This document shows, piece after piece, positions 36,564 to 44,065 of a DNA stretch of 64,000 nucleotides. The DNA comes from Prauserella marina. Its GTDB lineage: Bacteria; Actinomycetota; Actinomycetes; Mycobacteriales; Pseudonocardiaceae. Both the position numbers and the translations under genes were made by a program. The DNA is taken from the NCBI RefSeq assembly GCF_002240355.1, contig NZ_CP016353.1, positions 1,786,501 through 1,850,500 of the forward strand, read 5' to 3'. The stretch's first letter is position 1; each line of letters opens with the position of its first letter. The notes beneath the pieces were generated by a model. It was not told the origin of the DNA, did no database searches, and saw nothing but the letters and a program-made list of their open reading frames with translations.

Positions 36564-36761
36564 CAGTCGGATCAGCGAAACGAGGCCCCCTGCCTGTGCG
36601 GCAAGGAGTTTGAGGCAGGCCCGGTCGTGTGCGGCAGGAACGTCGTCGTGCGGTGGTAGTGCCTGGTCACGCGCGGATACCAGGCTCTGGCGGGCTTTCC
36701 GGATCCGCGACGGAGCTCGCGAAACCGGCCCTTTTCCATGTCGTACCGCCGTTCACGGAGA

Positions 36762-36785
36762 GTTTGTGATCCGGTGACCGGGGTA
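36762..36785 (+). promoter_or_regulatory. SigF/SigB-type promoter before the 127-residue protein
   Basis: GTTT (36762-36765) and GGGTA (36781-36785) are 15 bp apart, matching the stress-sigma consensus of actinobacteria. The start codon of the small protein is 43 nt downstream. The last base of the -10 box is G, a slight deviation. Confidence 0.4.
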
Positions 36786-36827
36786 GCCCTTTCCCGCAGA
36801 ATGTGTTGTCACGAAGGGCATTCCGCC

Positions 36828-37211
36828 ATGACCACACCAGGAGCACAGTCGTCCGCGCCGCCGCCCGCGGCGCTGGCAGCGGTCGCGGAAGAGGCGTTGC
36901 GCGCACTGTTTCGCAGGGTGGCGGGTGCCGTCGACGTCGAAAGCGTGGAGGACACGGACGAACTCCACGCGGTGCTGGGATCGCTGACCCTGGTCGTGGA
37001 ACACCTCGCCAGGTGTCTTCCCGAGTTGAGCGACTGGATGGAACAGCAACTGTGGTCGGGCCGGCTCGGCTCGCCCGATTGCTTCGAGGACGTGACGAAG
37101 TCGACGTTCGAGGTCTCGGCCGCATTGGCGCGAGCGAACCGGCTGAGCACTCAGCTCAGCAGGGAACTGCGGCTGGCGCAGACGGCGACAGGGGACCCGG
37201 CCCCGCAGTGA
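36828..37211 (+). CDS. Hypothetical 127-residue protein
   Basis: No domain recognised. After a Pro/Ala/Ser-rich start, residues about 15-120 look all-helical, with acidic and leucine-rich stretches (LAAVAEEALRALFRRVAG, LHAVLGSLTLVVEHLARCLPELSDWMEQQLWSG). The aromatic cluster LSDWMEQQLW suggests a conserved small actinobacterial family rather than noise. The ATG at 36828 has CGAAGGG upstream; in-frame codons before it lack a ribosome site. A SigF-like promoter precedes it, so it may belong to a stress response. Confidence 0.6.
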   Translation: MTTPGAQSSAPPPAALAAVAEEALRALFRRVAGAVDVESVEDTDELHAVLGSLTLVVEHLARCLPELSDWMEQQLWSGRLGSPDCFEDVTKSTFEVSAALARANRLSTQLSRELRLAQTATGDPAPQ

Positions 37212-37236
37212 GCCGTGCGCGAGTTTCGCGGCGGCC

Positions 37237-37413
37237 TCAGCCCGCGGTGAGGTCGCCGCGTTCCCTGGCGGGAAGCAGCGCGTTGGTTTCCTGCTGTTGT
37301 TCGATGGCTTCGATGAGTTCCTGCACGCTCATGTGCGCGACGAAGGCGATACCCGCTCGGTGTGCCTCCTCGGTGAGCTCGCCCATCGTCATGTCCTGTA
37401 GTTCCAGCTTCAT
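37237..37413 (-). CDS. Small Rho-N-like/SAP-like protein (58 residues)
   Basis: Residues 1-42 (LQDMTMGELTEEAHRAGIAFVAHMSVQELIEAI) follow the helix-extended-helix pattern of the Rho transcription-termination N-terminal domain, found also in small actinobacterial proteins. It ends with a short charged tail. GAGGAGATC lies before the ATG at 37413, and a longer frame would only translate the repeat array upstream. It may bind single-stranded nucleic acid. It shares the region with repeat array B and is convergent with the 127-residue gene. Confidence 0.6.
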   Translation of the reverse strand: MKLELQDMTMGELTEEAHRAGIAFVAHMSVQELIEAIEQQQETNALLPARERGDLTAG

Positions 37414-37494
37414 TCGGGGTGATCTCCTCGCGGCAGGTGTTCGGTTGCCCTCCCGCGCGGCATACCCGCTCGCCGTCGGCTTAAGCCGGGACCG

Positions 37495-37746
37495 CGAGTC
37501 CCGCGTCCAGCCCGTCGAGATCCGCACTCAGGTCGCCGAGTTCCGCGTCCAGGTCGTCGAGATCCGCACCTGGGACGGTGAGTTCCGCGTCCAAGCACGC
37601 GAGATGCGCGTTCGGCGCCCCGGCTCCGGATACGGATCTCACGTGCCCGAGCGCGGATCTCGTTGACCGGAGCGCGGATCTCGCCAGCCCAAGTGCGGAT
37701 GTCGCGTGCCTGGGCGCGGATCTCGCCAGCCTGGGCGCGGATGTCG
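37495..37746. repeat. 21-bp tandem repeat array B (6 forward, 6 inverted units)
   Basis: Forward units start at 37495, 37516, 37537, 37558, 37579 and 37600. The inverted half shows CTCA, CTCG or GTCG cores at 37638, 37659, 37680, 37701, 37722 and 37743. Spacing is exactly 21 bp in both halves. The forward core is CGAGATCCGC or CGAGTTCCGC. The 418-bp gene-free interval 37414-37831 otherwise holds only the hsp20 terminator. Confidence 0.88.
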
Positions 37747-37767
37747 CGGCCCGAACACGCTGACAGC

Positions 37768-37801
37768 GCACGGTGCCCCGCGTGTTCGCGGGGCACCGTG
37801 C
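37768..37801 (-). terminator. Terminator hairpin downstream of hsp20
   Basis: Perfect 14-bp arms GCACGGTGCCCCGC (37768-37781) and its complement (37788-37801) around a 6-nt loop, 30 nt past the hsp20 stop in the direction of its transcription. There is no U-tract, which is usual for high-GC hosts. Confidence 0.75.
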
Positions 37802-37831
37802 GTCCGGGGACCGGGGTGGGGTCGCGGGGCG

Positions 37832-38266
37832 TCAGCTTCCGCTGACGGTGATCTTGCGCGGCTTCGCGGACGCGCTCTTCGGGACGGTGACGGTCAGCAC
37901 CCCGTCCGCGAGCGCGGCTTCGATGTTGTCGGAATCGACATTGCGTGGCAGCGCGACGCGGTAGGAGAACCGGCCAGTGCGGCGTGCGCGCCGGAGCGGC
38001 GTTCCCTCGCGCTCCTTCTCCTTCGCCTCACCGGTGATGGTGAGCCGGTTGCCGGTCAGGTCGACATCGATGTCGTCCTTCTTCACCCCGGGCAGTTCCA
38101 CCTCGACCGAGTAGCCCTCCTCGGTCTCGGTGACGTCGGCAGCCGGCGACCAGGTGCCGTCGCGCTCGGGCCTGGCCGCACCGAACACGCGGTAGAGGTT
38201 GTCGAATTCCCGGAACGGATCCCAGGTGCCCATCGGACGAGAGGTCCGGACGGCAGGCAGCGACAT
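37832..38266 (-). CDS. Small heat-shock protein Hsp20 (alpha-crystallin family)
   Basis: A 144-residue holdase. The N-terminus has WDPFREFDNLYRVFG, the alpha-crystallin domain runs from about residue 45 to 135 (DVTETEEGYSVEVELPGVKKDDIDVDL; FSYRVALPRNVD; ADGVLTVTVPK), and a short KITVSGS tail ends it. AGGAGGTCACC precedes the ATG at 38266. A long perfect inverted repeat of HspR-operator type lies about 80 nt upstream, so heat and protein-damage control is likely. It binds unfolding proteins for refolding by other chaperones. Confidence 0.92.
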   Translation of the reverse strand: MSLPAVRTSRPMGTWDPFREFDNLYRVFGAARPERDGTWSPAADVTETEEGYSVEVELPGVKKDDIDVDLTGNRLTITGEAKEKEREGTPLRRARRTGRFSYRVALPRNVDSDNIEAALADGVLTVTVPKSASAKPRKITVSGS

Positions 38267-38344
38267 GGCGGTGACCTCCTGAATCTCGTGGCCCCGTGCG
38301 GGCCGTTCACCGCGTTCAACGAGATTGAGTCGACGTTTGTTCCC

Positions 38345-38373
38345 TAAGTTGAGCGTCAAGCGCTCAACTTAGG
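38345..38373 (-). promoter_or_regulatory. HspR/HAIR-type operator of hsp20
   Basis: A perfect 12-bp inverted repeat (CTAAGTTGAGCG, 5-nt spacer, complement). Its inner part reads GTTGAGC-N7-GCTCAAC, close to the HAIR consensus CTTGAGT-N7-ACTCAAG bound by HspR. A TTGACG -35-like box falls in its centre on the minus strand. No hspR gene is in the window. Confidence 0.65.
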
Positions 38374-38375
38374 AG

Positions 38376-39590
38376 TCACGCCGCGGCCTGATTGGTCACG
38401 TGGCCGGTGACCGGCGAGTCCCAGTCGAGCCGGTAGTCGTGCACCCAGTCCTTGGTCGCCCTGTTGGCGGCCTTCGCGACGAGCGGCATGATGATCTTGT
38501 CGCGGATGAGCCTGCTGAACGCGTTCGGGATCTTGTGGTCACTCGTGCGCTTCGCCTGCGCGATGAGCTTTTCCACCCTGGTACGGCGGGCCTGCTCGAA
38601 CGCGGCGAACGCGGCGGGCACGCTCGGCGTGTCCCTCAGGCACTTGGCAAGCACGATGCCGTCCTCGATGGCGAGCGAGGCACCCTGGCCGGAGGTCGGC
38701 GAGATGGCGTGCGCGGCGTCGCCGATCAGGATGATCGAGCCACGGTGCCAGGTGGGCACCTTCGGCATGTCGCACGTGTTCCACGGCGGCGCGATGTCCT
38801 CGGTGTGCGCGATGATGTCGAGCGCGGGGATGTCGTCGTCGGCGAAGAGCCGGTTCAGTTCCTCGCGCCAGCGCGGCGCCAGTTCCGCGAGTTCGGCGTC
38901 GGTGGCCTGCTCGGCCTTCGGCACGTTGGCGAACCACCACACCTCGCCCGGCCCGCGCTTGACGTAGGCGAAGAAGGCGCGCTTGCCGAAGACCATCCGG
39001 AAGACGCCCTGTTCACCGTCGACGTCGATGCCGTGGGCATAGCCGCCGGTGTTGAGCAGTCCCGTGTAGCGAGGTGCAGGGCAGTCCTCGTTGATGAGTG
39101 CCCTCGTCGGTGAGTTCAGCCCGTCCGCGCCGATCAGCAGATCGCCCTCGGCGATGGTGCCGTCGGTGAACTCGGCGACCACGGTGCCGTCGGCCCGGGT
39201 GGTGGCCTTCGCCAGCCGCTTTCCCCACTGGATGTCGATACCGCGCCTGGTCGCCTCGTCGCGCAGCCCGACGTAGAGGTCCGAGCGCATGATGGTCTGG
39301 CTGACGAGCCCGTCTTCCGTCGCCCTGCCGATGGGCAGCCTGGCGAGCGGTTTGCCCTTGGCGTCGCACAGTTCCAGGTGCGGTGTGTCGAAGCCGCCGA
39401 GACTGCTGGGGTCGATGTCGAGGACCTGTAGCGCGGCGAGCCCGTTGACCGCCACGTTCAGGTAGGCGCCGACGCCGTCGGCCGTGCGGTCGTAGGCCTC
39501 GTAGACGGTCGCGTCGATGCCTGCCTTCTGGAGGGCCATGGCGGTCACGGGTCCGGTGATTCCCGCTCCGATGATCAGTGCTCGTGTCAT
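38376..39590 (-). CDS. FAD-dependent aromatic-type monooxygenase
   Basis: A 404-residue class A flavin monooxygenase: ALIIGAGITGPVTAMALQKAG (FAD site), DLLIGADGLNSPTR (DG motif) and SIILIGDAAHAISPTSGQGASLAIEDG (GD motif). It probably hydroxylates or inactivates a small aromatic or polyketide compound with NAD(P)H. The ATG at 39590 is 3 nt outside a perfectly symmetric promoter/operator shared with padR, which implies a leaderless message and PadR control. Its 3' end is next to the hsp20 operator. Confidence 0.9.
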   Translation of the reverse strand: MTRALIIGAGITGPVTAMALQKAGIDATVYEAYDRTADGVGAYLNVAVNGLAALQVLDIDPSSLGGFDTPHLELCDAKGKPLARLPIGRATEDGLVSQTIMRSDLYVGLRDEATRRGIDIQWGKRLAKATTRADGTVVAEFTDGTIAEGDLLIGADGLNSPTRALINEDCPAPRYTGLLNTGGYAHGIDVDGEQGVFRMVFGKRAFFAYVKRGPGEVWWFANVPKAEQATDAELAELAPRWREELNRLFADDDIPALDIIAHTEDIAPPWNTCDMPKVPTWHRGSIILIGDAAHAISPTSGQGASLAIEDGIVLAKCLRDTPSVPAAFAAFEQARRTRVEKLIAQAKRTSDHKIPNAFSRLIRDKIIMPLVAKAANRATKDWVHDYRLDWDSPVTGHVTNQAAA

Positions 39591-39593
39591 GCA

Positions 39594-39627
39594 TTGACCA
39601 TAATATGGTTAGCCATATTATGGTCAA
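39594..39627. promoter_or_regulatory. Symmetric divergent promoter/operator of padR and the monooxygenase
   Basis: Two perfect 15-bp arms (TTGACCATAATATGG and complement) around the spacer TTAG. Because the element is palindromic, it contains the same promoter, TTGACC-N16-TATTAT, on each strand. The two start codons lie exactly 3 nt beyond its ends (39590 and 39631). A regulator bound here would block both genes. Confidence 0.75.
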
Positions 39628-39630
39628 CGG

Positions 39631-40278
39631 GTGGGCGTGAACTATCGTGAGGTCGTGAGTGAACGAGCCCGGCCAAGGTCACCGCTGGCGATGGTGGTGC
39701 TGGTGCTGCTGTCGGAAGATCCGATGCACCCCTACCGGATGCAGCAGTTGATCAAATCCCGCCGCAAGGACGACGTCGTCAACGTCGCGCGCAGCAACAG
39801 CATCTACCAGACGATCGACCGGCTGCTCCGCGACGGCCTGATCGAGGTGCAGGAAAAGCGCATGGCCGACCTCGGCCCAGGCCGCATCGTCTACGGGCTG
39901 ACCGAAGAGGGAAAACGCACGGTCGAACGATGGATCAACACCATGCTGGCGAGCCCGGCGAGGGAGTTCCCCGAATTCAGGGCGGTACTGGCGATGGTGG
40001 CCGGGACCGATTCGGGGGTCGTGCGCGAACAGCTCGAACGGCGCGCGGCGGCGCTGACCGCGACACTGGCGCAACTGGATGAGGAAATGCGGCAGGCCGA
40101 GCAGTTTGGCCTGCCGAGGGTGCTCGTGCTGGAGAACGAGTACGCGATCGCGGTCACCAGGGCCGAGCTGCGGTGGGTCGAGACGGTGGCCGCCGACATC
40201 GGTTCCGGCGAATTGGCGTGGTCGGTCGACCAGCTCGACGAGCTGCGCAGGAAACACGAACCGAACCTGGATGCCTAG
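39631..40278 (+). CDS. PadR-family transcriptional regulator
   Basis: A 215-residue PadR protein. The winged helix occupies about residues 15-95 (LAMVVLVLLSEDPMHPYRMQQLIKSRRKDDVVNVARSNSIYQTIDRLLRDGLIEVQ; RIVYGLTEEGKRTVERWI), the rest is the helical dimerisation region. PadR proteins usually repress a neighbouring detoxification or degradation gene, here the divergent monooxygenase. The GTG at 39631 matches the transcription start of the symmetric promoter; GTG at 39637 and 39655 are alternatives. Ends before repeat array C and a strong hairpin. Confidence 0.9.
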   Translation: MGVNYREVVSERARPRSPLAMVVLVLLSEDPMHPYRMQQLIKSRRKDDVVNVARSNSIYQTIDRLLRDGLIEVQEKRMADLGPGRIVYGLTEEGKRTVERWINTMLASPAREFPEFRAVLAMVAGTDSGVVREQLERRAAALTATLAQLDEEMRQAEQFGLPRVLVLENEYAIAVTRAELRWVETVAADIGSGELAWSVDQLDELRRKHEPNLDA

Positions 40279-40293
40279 CGTGGGTCATGCGCG

Positions 40294-40356
40294 CGAGTCC
40301 CCCGCCCAAGACGGCGAGATCCGCGCTCAGGTCGGCGAGTTCCGCGCTCGTGCGTG
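40294..40356. repeat. 21-bp tandem repeat array C (3 units)
   Basis: Units with the CGAG start at 40294, 40315 and 40336, each 21 bp, in forward orientation only. The middle unit core is CGAGATCCGCGCTCAG. It lies directly after the padR stop and is followed within 3 nt by the long hairpin at 40359. Confidence 0.8.
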
Positions 40357-40358
40357 AC

Positions 40359-40406
40359 GTGGGCGGGGTGGTTTGCCGGAGCACACCGGCAAACCACCCC
40401 GCCCAC
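40359..40406. terminator. Bidirectional terminator, 21-bp perfect stem
   Basis: Arms at 40359-40379 and 40386-40406 are perfect complements of 21 bp around a 6-nt loop (AGCACA). It lies between the convergent padR and binding-protein genes, so it can end transcription from both sides. The stem length is unusual. Confidence 0.75.
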
Positions 40407-40492
40407 GAGGAGCCGAGACCACAGCCCGGCACCAATCGGCACTGACACCAATCGGCCCGGCCCCGACCGGCCCGGCGCTGGCCGATCCGGCC

Positions 40493-41455
40493 TCACTGAT
40501 ACAGGGTCGCCTTGATCTTCGGGTCGTCGATGTTGGTCTTGTCGTACCAGTAGAAGTTGGTGTCGATGGTCTTGGGAAGCTGCTCGCCGTCGATCGCCTT
40601 GATGGCCGCGTCGACGAGTTGCCTTCCCATGTCGATGGGATCCTGCGTCACGGCACCGGCCATGGTCCCGTTGTTGATGGCGTCGATCTGTGCCTTGCCC
40701 GAGTCGAAGCCGACCGTGGTGATGCCCTGTTTCCCGCTTTCCTGAACGCCTTTGATGACGCCGATCGCCGAGCCTTCGTTGGAGGCGTAGACACCGGCGA
40801 GGTCGGGGTTCGCCGAGATGATCGACTTCGTGATGTTGGCCGATTCGAGCTGGTCGCCGCCGCCGTACTGAGGATCGAGCACGGTGATGCCCGGCGCGTT
40901 CTGCCGCATCCACTCGCGGAACCCGTCCCTGCGGTCGGTTCCCGATTTGCTGGTCTGGTCGTGAACGACCATCGCGACCTTGCCCTTGCCACCGAGCTTT
41001 TCCGCCATGTGCTTGGCGGCCTCGGCCGCCGCGGCCTTGTTGTCGGTGGCAACCGTCGTCACCGGAATGTCACTGTCCACTCCGGAGTCGAAGGCGACGA
41101 CGGGGATGTTCTGTCCCTTCGCCTGTTGCAGCAGGGGAGCGGCGGCCCGCGAGTCCAGCGCGGCGAATCCGATGGCCTGCGGTTGTTTCGCCATCTCGTT
41201 GGTGAGCATGTTGAGCTGGTCCTCGACGTCCTGTTCGGTCGGCGGCCCGACGAAGGTCACTCTCGCGCCGCGCGCGGCGGCCTCCTCCTCGGCGCCTTTC
41301 TTCACGGCCTGCCAGAACTGGTGCTGAAAGCCTTTCGAGACGATCGCGATGAACGGACCGTCGCCACCACCGGATCCGTTGCCGGAACCACACGCGGCGA
41401 GTGTCAGCGCCATGGCCGCACCCGCGACCACCGCAAGGGCCTTCCGCATTCTCAT
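40493..41455 (-). CDS. Sugar-binding lipoprotein of the L-fucose-type ABC importer
   Basis: A 320-residue type I periplasmic-binding protein. Signal peptide with lipobox LAAC near residue 21, then GPFIAIVSKGFQHQFWQAVKKGAEEEAAA, IPVVAFDSGVDSD and GVYASNEGSAIGVIKG, typical of ribose/rhamnose-type binding proteins. The ATG at 41455 has AAAGGAG 8 nt ahead. It is the last gene of a six-gene minus-strand run with fucose-pathway enzymes, so the likely ligand is L-fucose or a related aldose. That ligand is inferred from the enzymes only. Confidence 0.9.
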   Translation of the reverse strand: MRMRKALAVVAGAAMALTLAACGSGNGSGGGDGPFIAIVSKGFQHQFWQAVKKGAEEEAAARGARVTFVGPPTEQDVEDQLNMLTNEMAKQPQAIGFAALDSRAAAPLLQQAKGQNIPVVAFDSGVDSDIPVTTVATDNKAAAAEAAKHMAEKLGGKGKVAMVVHDQTSKSGTDRRDGFREWMRQNAPGITVLDPQYGGGDQLESANITKSIISANPDLAGVYASNEGSAIGVIKGVQESGKQGITTVGFDSGKAQIDAINNGTMAGAVTQDPIDMGRQLVDAAIKAIDGEQLPKTIDTNFYWYDKTNIDDPKIKATLYQ

Positions 41456-41507
41456 CACCAGATCTCCTTTGTTCTGGTTGGGCTTCGCGGCGTGCACGCC
41501 GGTGCGT

Positions 41508-42494
41508 TCACGCTTCTTTCTTCCTGATCCGATCGGTGTAGACGGCGACGAGAATGACGCACCCGAGGATGACGTTCTGCCATTCCTGTGGAATCGACAT
41601 GATCTGCAATCCGTTGTTGAGCACCGAGATGATCAACGCGCCGATCAAGGTCCCCACGATCGAGCCCTTGCCGCCGGAAAGCGACGTGCCCCCGATGACG
41701 ACGGCGGCGATGGCCTGCAACTCGTAGCCCATGCCGGTCGCGGGCTGCGCCGAGCCGAGCCTCGCCGAGATCATCACTCCGGCCAGCCCGATGAAAAGCC
41801 CGGCGAACGCGTAGATCGCGATCTTCCACTTGCGCACGTTGATGCCGGAAAGGGCGGTCGCTTCCTCGTTGCTGCCGATCGAATAGGTGTAGCGGCCGAG
41901 CACGCTCTTGGTCAGCAGTCCGCCCGCGATGAGCGCGATGACGAGCAGCACCAGCACCGCGTTGGGGAAGTTCACGCCGGGGACGAGGTTGCCGGTGGAG
42001 ATCTCGACGTAACCGGGAACGTCGTTGAAGTAGATCGGCGTGCTGTCGGAAAGGACGAGTGCCAGTCCTTCGGCGACGAGCATCATCGCCAGCGTCGCGA
42101 TGAACGGCGGAATCTTGAGCAGTGCCACGTTGATGCCGTTGATGAGCCCGATGAGCCCGCCGAACAGGATGGCCGCCGGAACGCCAACGGCGAGCGGAAG
42201 ACCCAGCTTGACGAGGAAGACGCCCGACATGACGGCACACAAGGCCATGCCGGTTCCGATGGAGAGGTCGATGCCACCGGCGATGATGACGAACGTGGTG
42301 CCGATCGCGAGCGTTCCGATGACCACCGCGGAGAACAGAATCGCGGTGAAGTTGCCGTAGGTGAAGAAGAACGGGCTCGCGAAGGAGAAGAACGCGTAGA
42401 TGACGATCAGGCTCGCGAAGGCGAGCAACTGCTGGAGCCTGCTCTTCACCACTCCGGAGAAGCCGCTTTCACCGGCCGTCTTCACCACTGTCAT
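41508..42494 (-). CDS. Sugar ABC transporter permease (RbsC family)
   Basis: A 328-residue polytopic permease with GTTFVIIAGGIDLSIGTGMALCAV and SIGSNEEATALSGINVRKWK, the same family as the permease at 1835 but clearly a paralogue. It forms the transmembrane pore with the ATPase upstream, whose stop overlaps its ATG by 4 nt. The 52-nt gap to the binding protein holds its ribosome site. The C-terminus RIRKKEA is cytoplasmic. Confidence 0.92.
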   Translation of the reverse strand: MTVVKTAGESGFSGVVKSRLQQLLAFASLIVIYAFFSFASPFFFTYGNFTAILFSAVVIGTLAIGTTFVIIAGGIDLSIGTGMALCAVMSGVFLVKLGLPLAVGVPAAILFGGLIGLINGINVALLKIPPFIATLAMMLVAEGLALVLSDSTPIYFNDVPGYVEISTGNLVPGVNFPNAVLVLLVIALIAGGLLTKSVLGRYTYSIGSNEEATALSGINVRKWKIAIYAFAGLFIGLAGVMISARLGSAQPATGMGYELQAIAAVVIGGTSLSGGKGSIVGTLIGALIISVLNNGLQIMSIPQEWQNVILGCVILVAVYTDRIRKKEA

Positions 42495-44065
42495 GGCTGG
42501 CCCGCTTTCCTCGAATGTCCGGTGTGGACGTCAGTGATGCCGAGTTCGGCCGCGTCCTCGGCGTTCTTGTCGGGACGCAGAGTCGCGTAGTGCATGATGT
42601 TTTCCTGGGTCGCCTGGCTGCCGCCGAGTATCCGGGTGACCCTGCCCTCGCTCATCACGACGACCCGGTGTGACATGCGAAGGATCTCGGGAAGCTCCGA
42701 GGAGATCATGATGATCGACTTCCCCCGCGCGGCCAGTTCGTTCAGCAGCTGATAGATCTCTTCCTTGGCGCCGACGTCGATCCCGCGCGTCGGTTCGTCG
42801 AAGATGAGGATGTCGCAGTCCTTCGCGAGCCATTTCGCGATGACCACCTTCTGTTGATTGCCGCCGGAGAGGTGTTTGGTGATCTGGTCGAGCGAGGGTG
42901 TCTTGATGCGCAATGTCGCAAGGTATTCCTGGGCTTTCGCCCTCGCGGCGCCGTCGTTGACGAACCCGGCCGTCGCGAACTGGTCGCGCAGGCAGGCGAG
43001 GGTGATGTTGGCTTTGACGTCCTGTTCCAGCAGCAGGCCGAAGCGTTTCCGGTCCTCGGAGAGATAACCGATGCCGTGCCTGGCCGCCGCCGAGGGGTTG
43101 GCGATGCGCACCGGTTCGCCGTGCAAGACGACGCTGCCCGAGGTGAGCGGATCCGCGCCGACGAGCGCGCGGGCCACCTCGGTTCGGCCCGCTCCCATGA
43201 GCCCCGCGAACCCGAGAATTTCGCCGTGCCGCAGGTCGAAGCCGACGTCGGTCAGCAACGTGGCGGTGGAGAGTCCGCGTGCTTCGAGAACGACGGCCCT
43301 GTCCGCGCGCACGTTCGACGGCTGGGCCGTGGTGTCGATGGCCCTGCCGACCATCAGCGAGATGATCCGGTCCGTCGACGCGGAGGAGACTCGCAGCGTG
43401 TCCATGTACTCGCCGTCGCGGATTACGGTGACCCTGTCGGCGATGCGCCGGATTTCCTCCATCCGGTGGGAAATGTAGATCGCGCCGGTGCCGTGGCCGA
43501 CGAACCTGCGGATGAGGCCGTGCAGCGTCTCGACCTCGGCGTCGTTGAGTGCGGCCGTCGGCTCGTCCATGATCAGCACGACCGGGTCGTGGGCGAGTGC
43601 CTTGGCGATCTCGGTCATCTGCTGGTTGGCGACGGTCAGCGTGCCGACGACGGCCTTCGGGTCGAGTGGAAGACGCAGCCGGTCCAGCAGTTCGCCCGCC
43701 TCGGCGTTGAGCCGCCGCTCGTCGAGCAGTAGTTTCCATCTGCGCGGTTCCCTGCCGATGAAGATGTTCTGTGCCACCGTGAGGTGGGGCACGAGGTTGA
43801 ATTCCTGGTGGATGATGCTGATGCCGAGTTCGAGCGCCTGCCTCGGCCCGCTGACCGAAAGCGGTTCTCCGCGCAGCCGGAATTCGCCCGCGTCCGCGGA
43901 ATGAATGCCCGACAACAGTTTCATCAGGGTCGACTTGCCCGCACCGTTCTCGCCGACAAGCGCGAGCACTTCTCCCGATCGCAGGTCGAGTCGCATGTCG
44001 TGCAGCGCGCGTACCCCGGGGAAGCTCTTGTCGACGCCGGTGACCTCCAGCAGCGGTTCGCTCAT
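42491..44065 (-). CDS. Sugar ABC transporter ATP-binding protein (double ABC)
   Basis: A 524-residue RbsA/XylG-type ATPase. First half: GENGAGKSTLMK, LIMDEPTAAL; second half: GLMGAGRTEVARALVG in place of a standard P-loop, LSGGNQQKVVIAKWL and ILIFDEPTRGIDVG. The ATG at 44065 is preceded by GAGAGGAG; the longer frame upstream runs into the amidohydrolase gene and is not used. It overlaps both neighbours, so the whole importer is translated together with the fucose enzymes. Confidence 0.92.
   Translation of the reverse strand: MSEPLLEVTGVDKSFPGVRALHDMRLDLRSGEVLALVGENGAGKSTLMKLLSGIHSADAGEFRLRGEPLSVSGPRQALELGISIIHQEFNLVPHLTVAQNIFIGREPRRWKLLLDERRLNAEAGELLDRLRLPLDPKAVVGTLTVANQQMTEIAKALAHDPVVLIMDEPTAALNDAEVETLHGLIRRFVGHGTGAIYISHRMEEIRRIADRVTVIRDGEYMDTLRVSSASTDRIISLMVGRAIDTTAQPSNVRADRAVVLEARGLSTATLLTDVGFDLRHGEILGFAGLMGAGRTEVARALVGADPLTSGSVVLHGEPVRIANPSAAARHGIGYLSEDRKRFGLLLEQDVKANITLACLRDQFATAGFVNDGAARAKAQEYLATLRIKTPSLDQITKHLSGGNQQKVVIAKWLAKDCDILIFDEPTRGIDVGAKEEIYQLLNELAARGKSIIMISSELPEILRMSHRVVVMSEGRVTRILGGSQATQENIMHYATLRPDKNAEDAAELGITDVHTGHSRKAGQP

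Noticed and set aside
36564-36660. Terminator after the MocR-type gene
   Set aside because: CTGCCT and AGGCAG arms exist, but the stem is only 6 bp with a long loop; not convincing enough to annotate.
37495-37746. CRISPR array
   Set aside because: The repeats are contiguous 21-bp units without unique spacers, half are inverted, and there are no cas genes.
37578-37763. Pentapeptide-repeat-like small protein (ADLxx pattern)
   Set aside because: The Ala-Asp-Leu pattern comes from translating the inverted 21-bp units; the period is seven residues, not five, and the same DNA is open in other frames.
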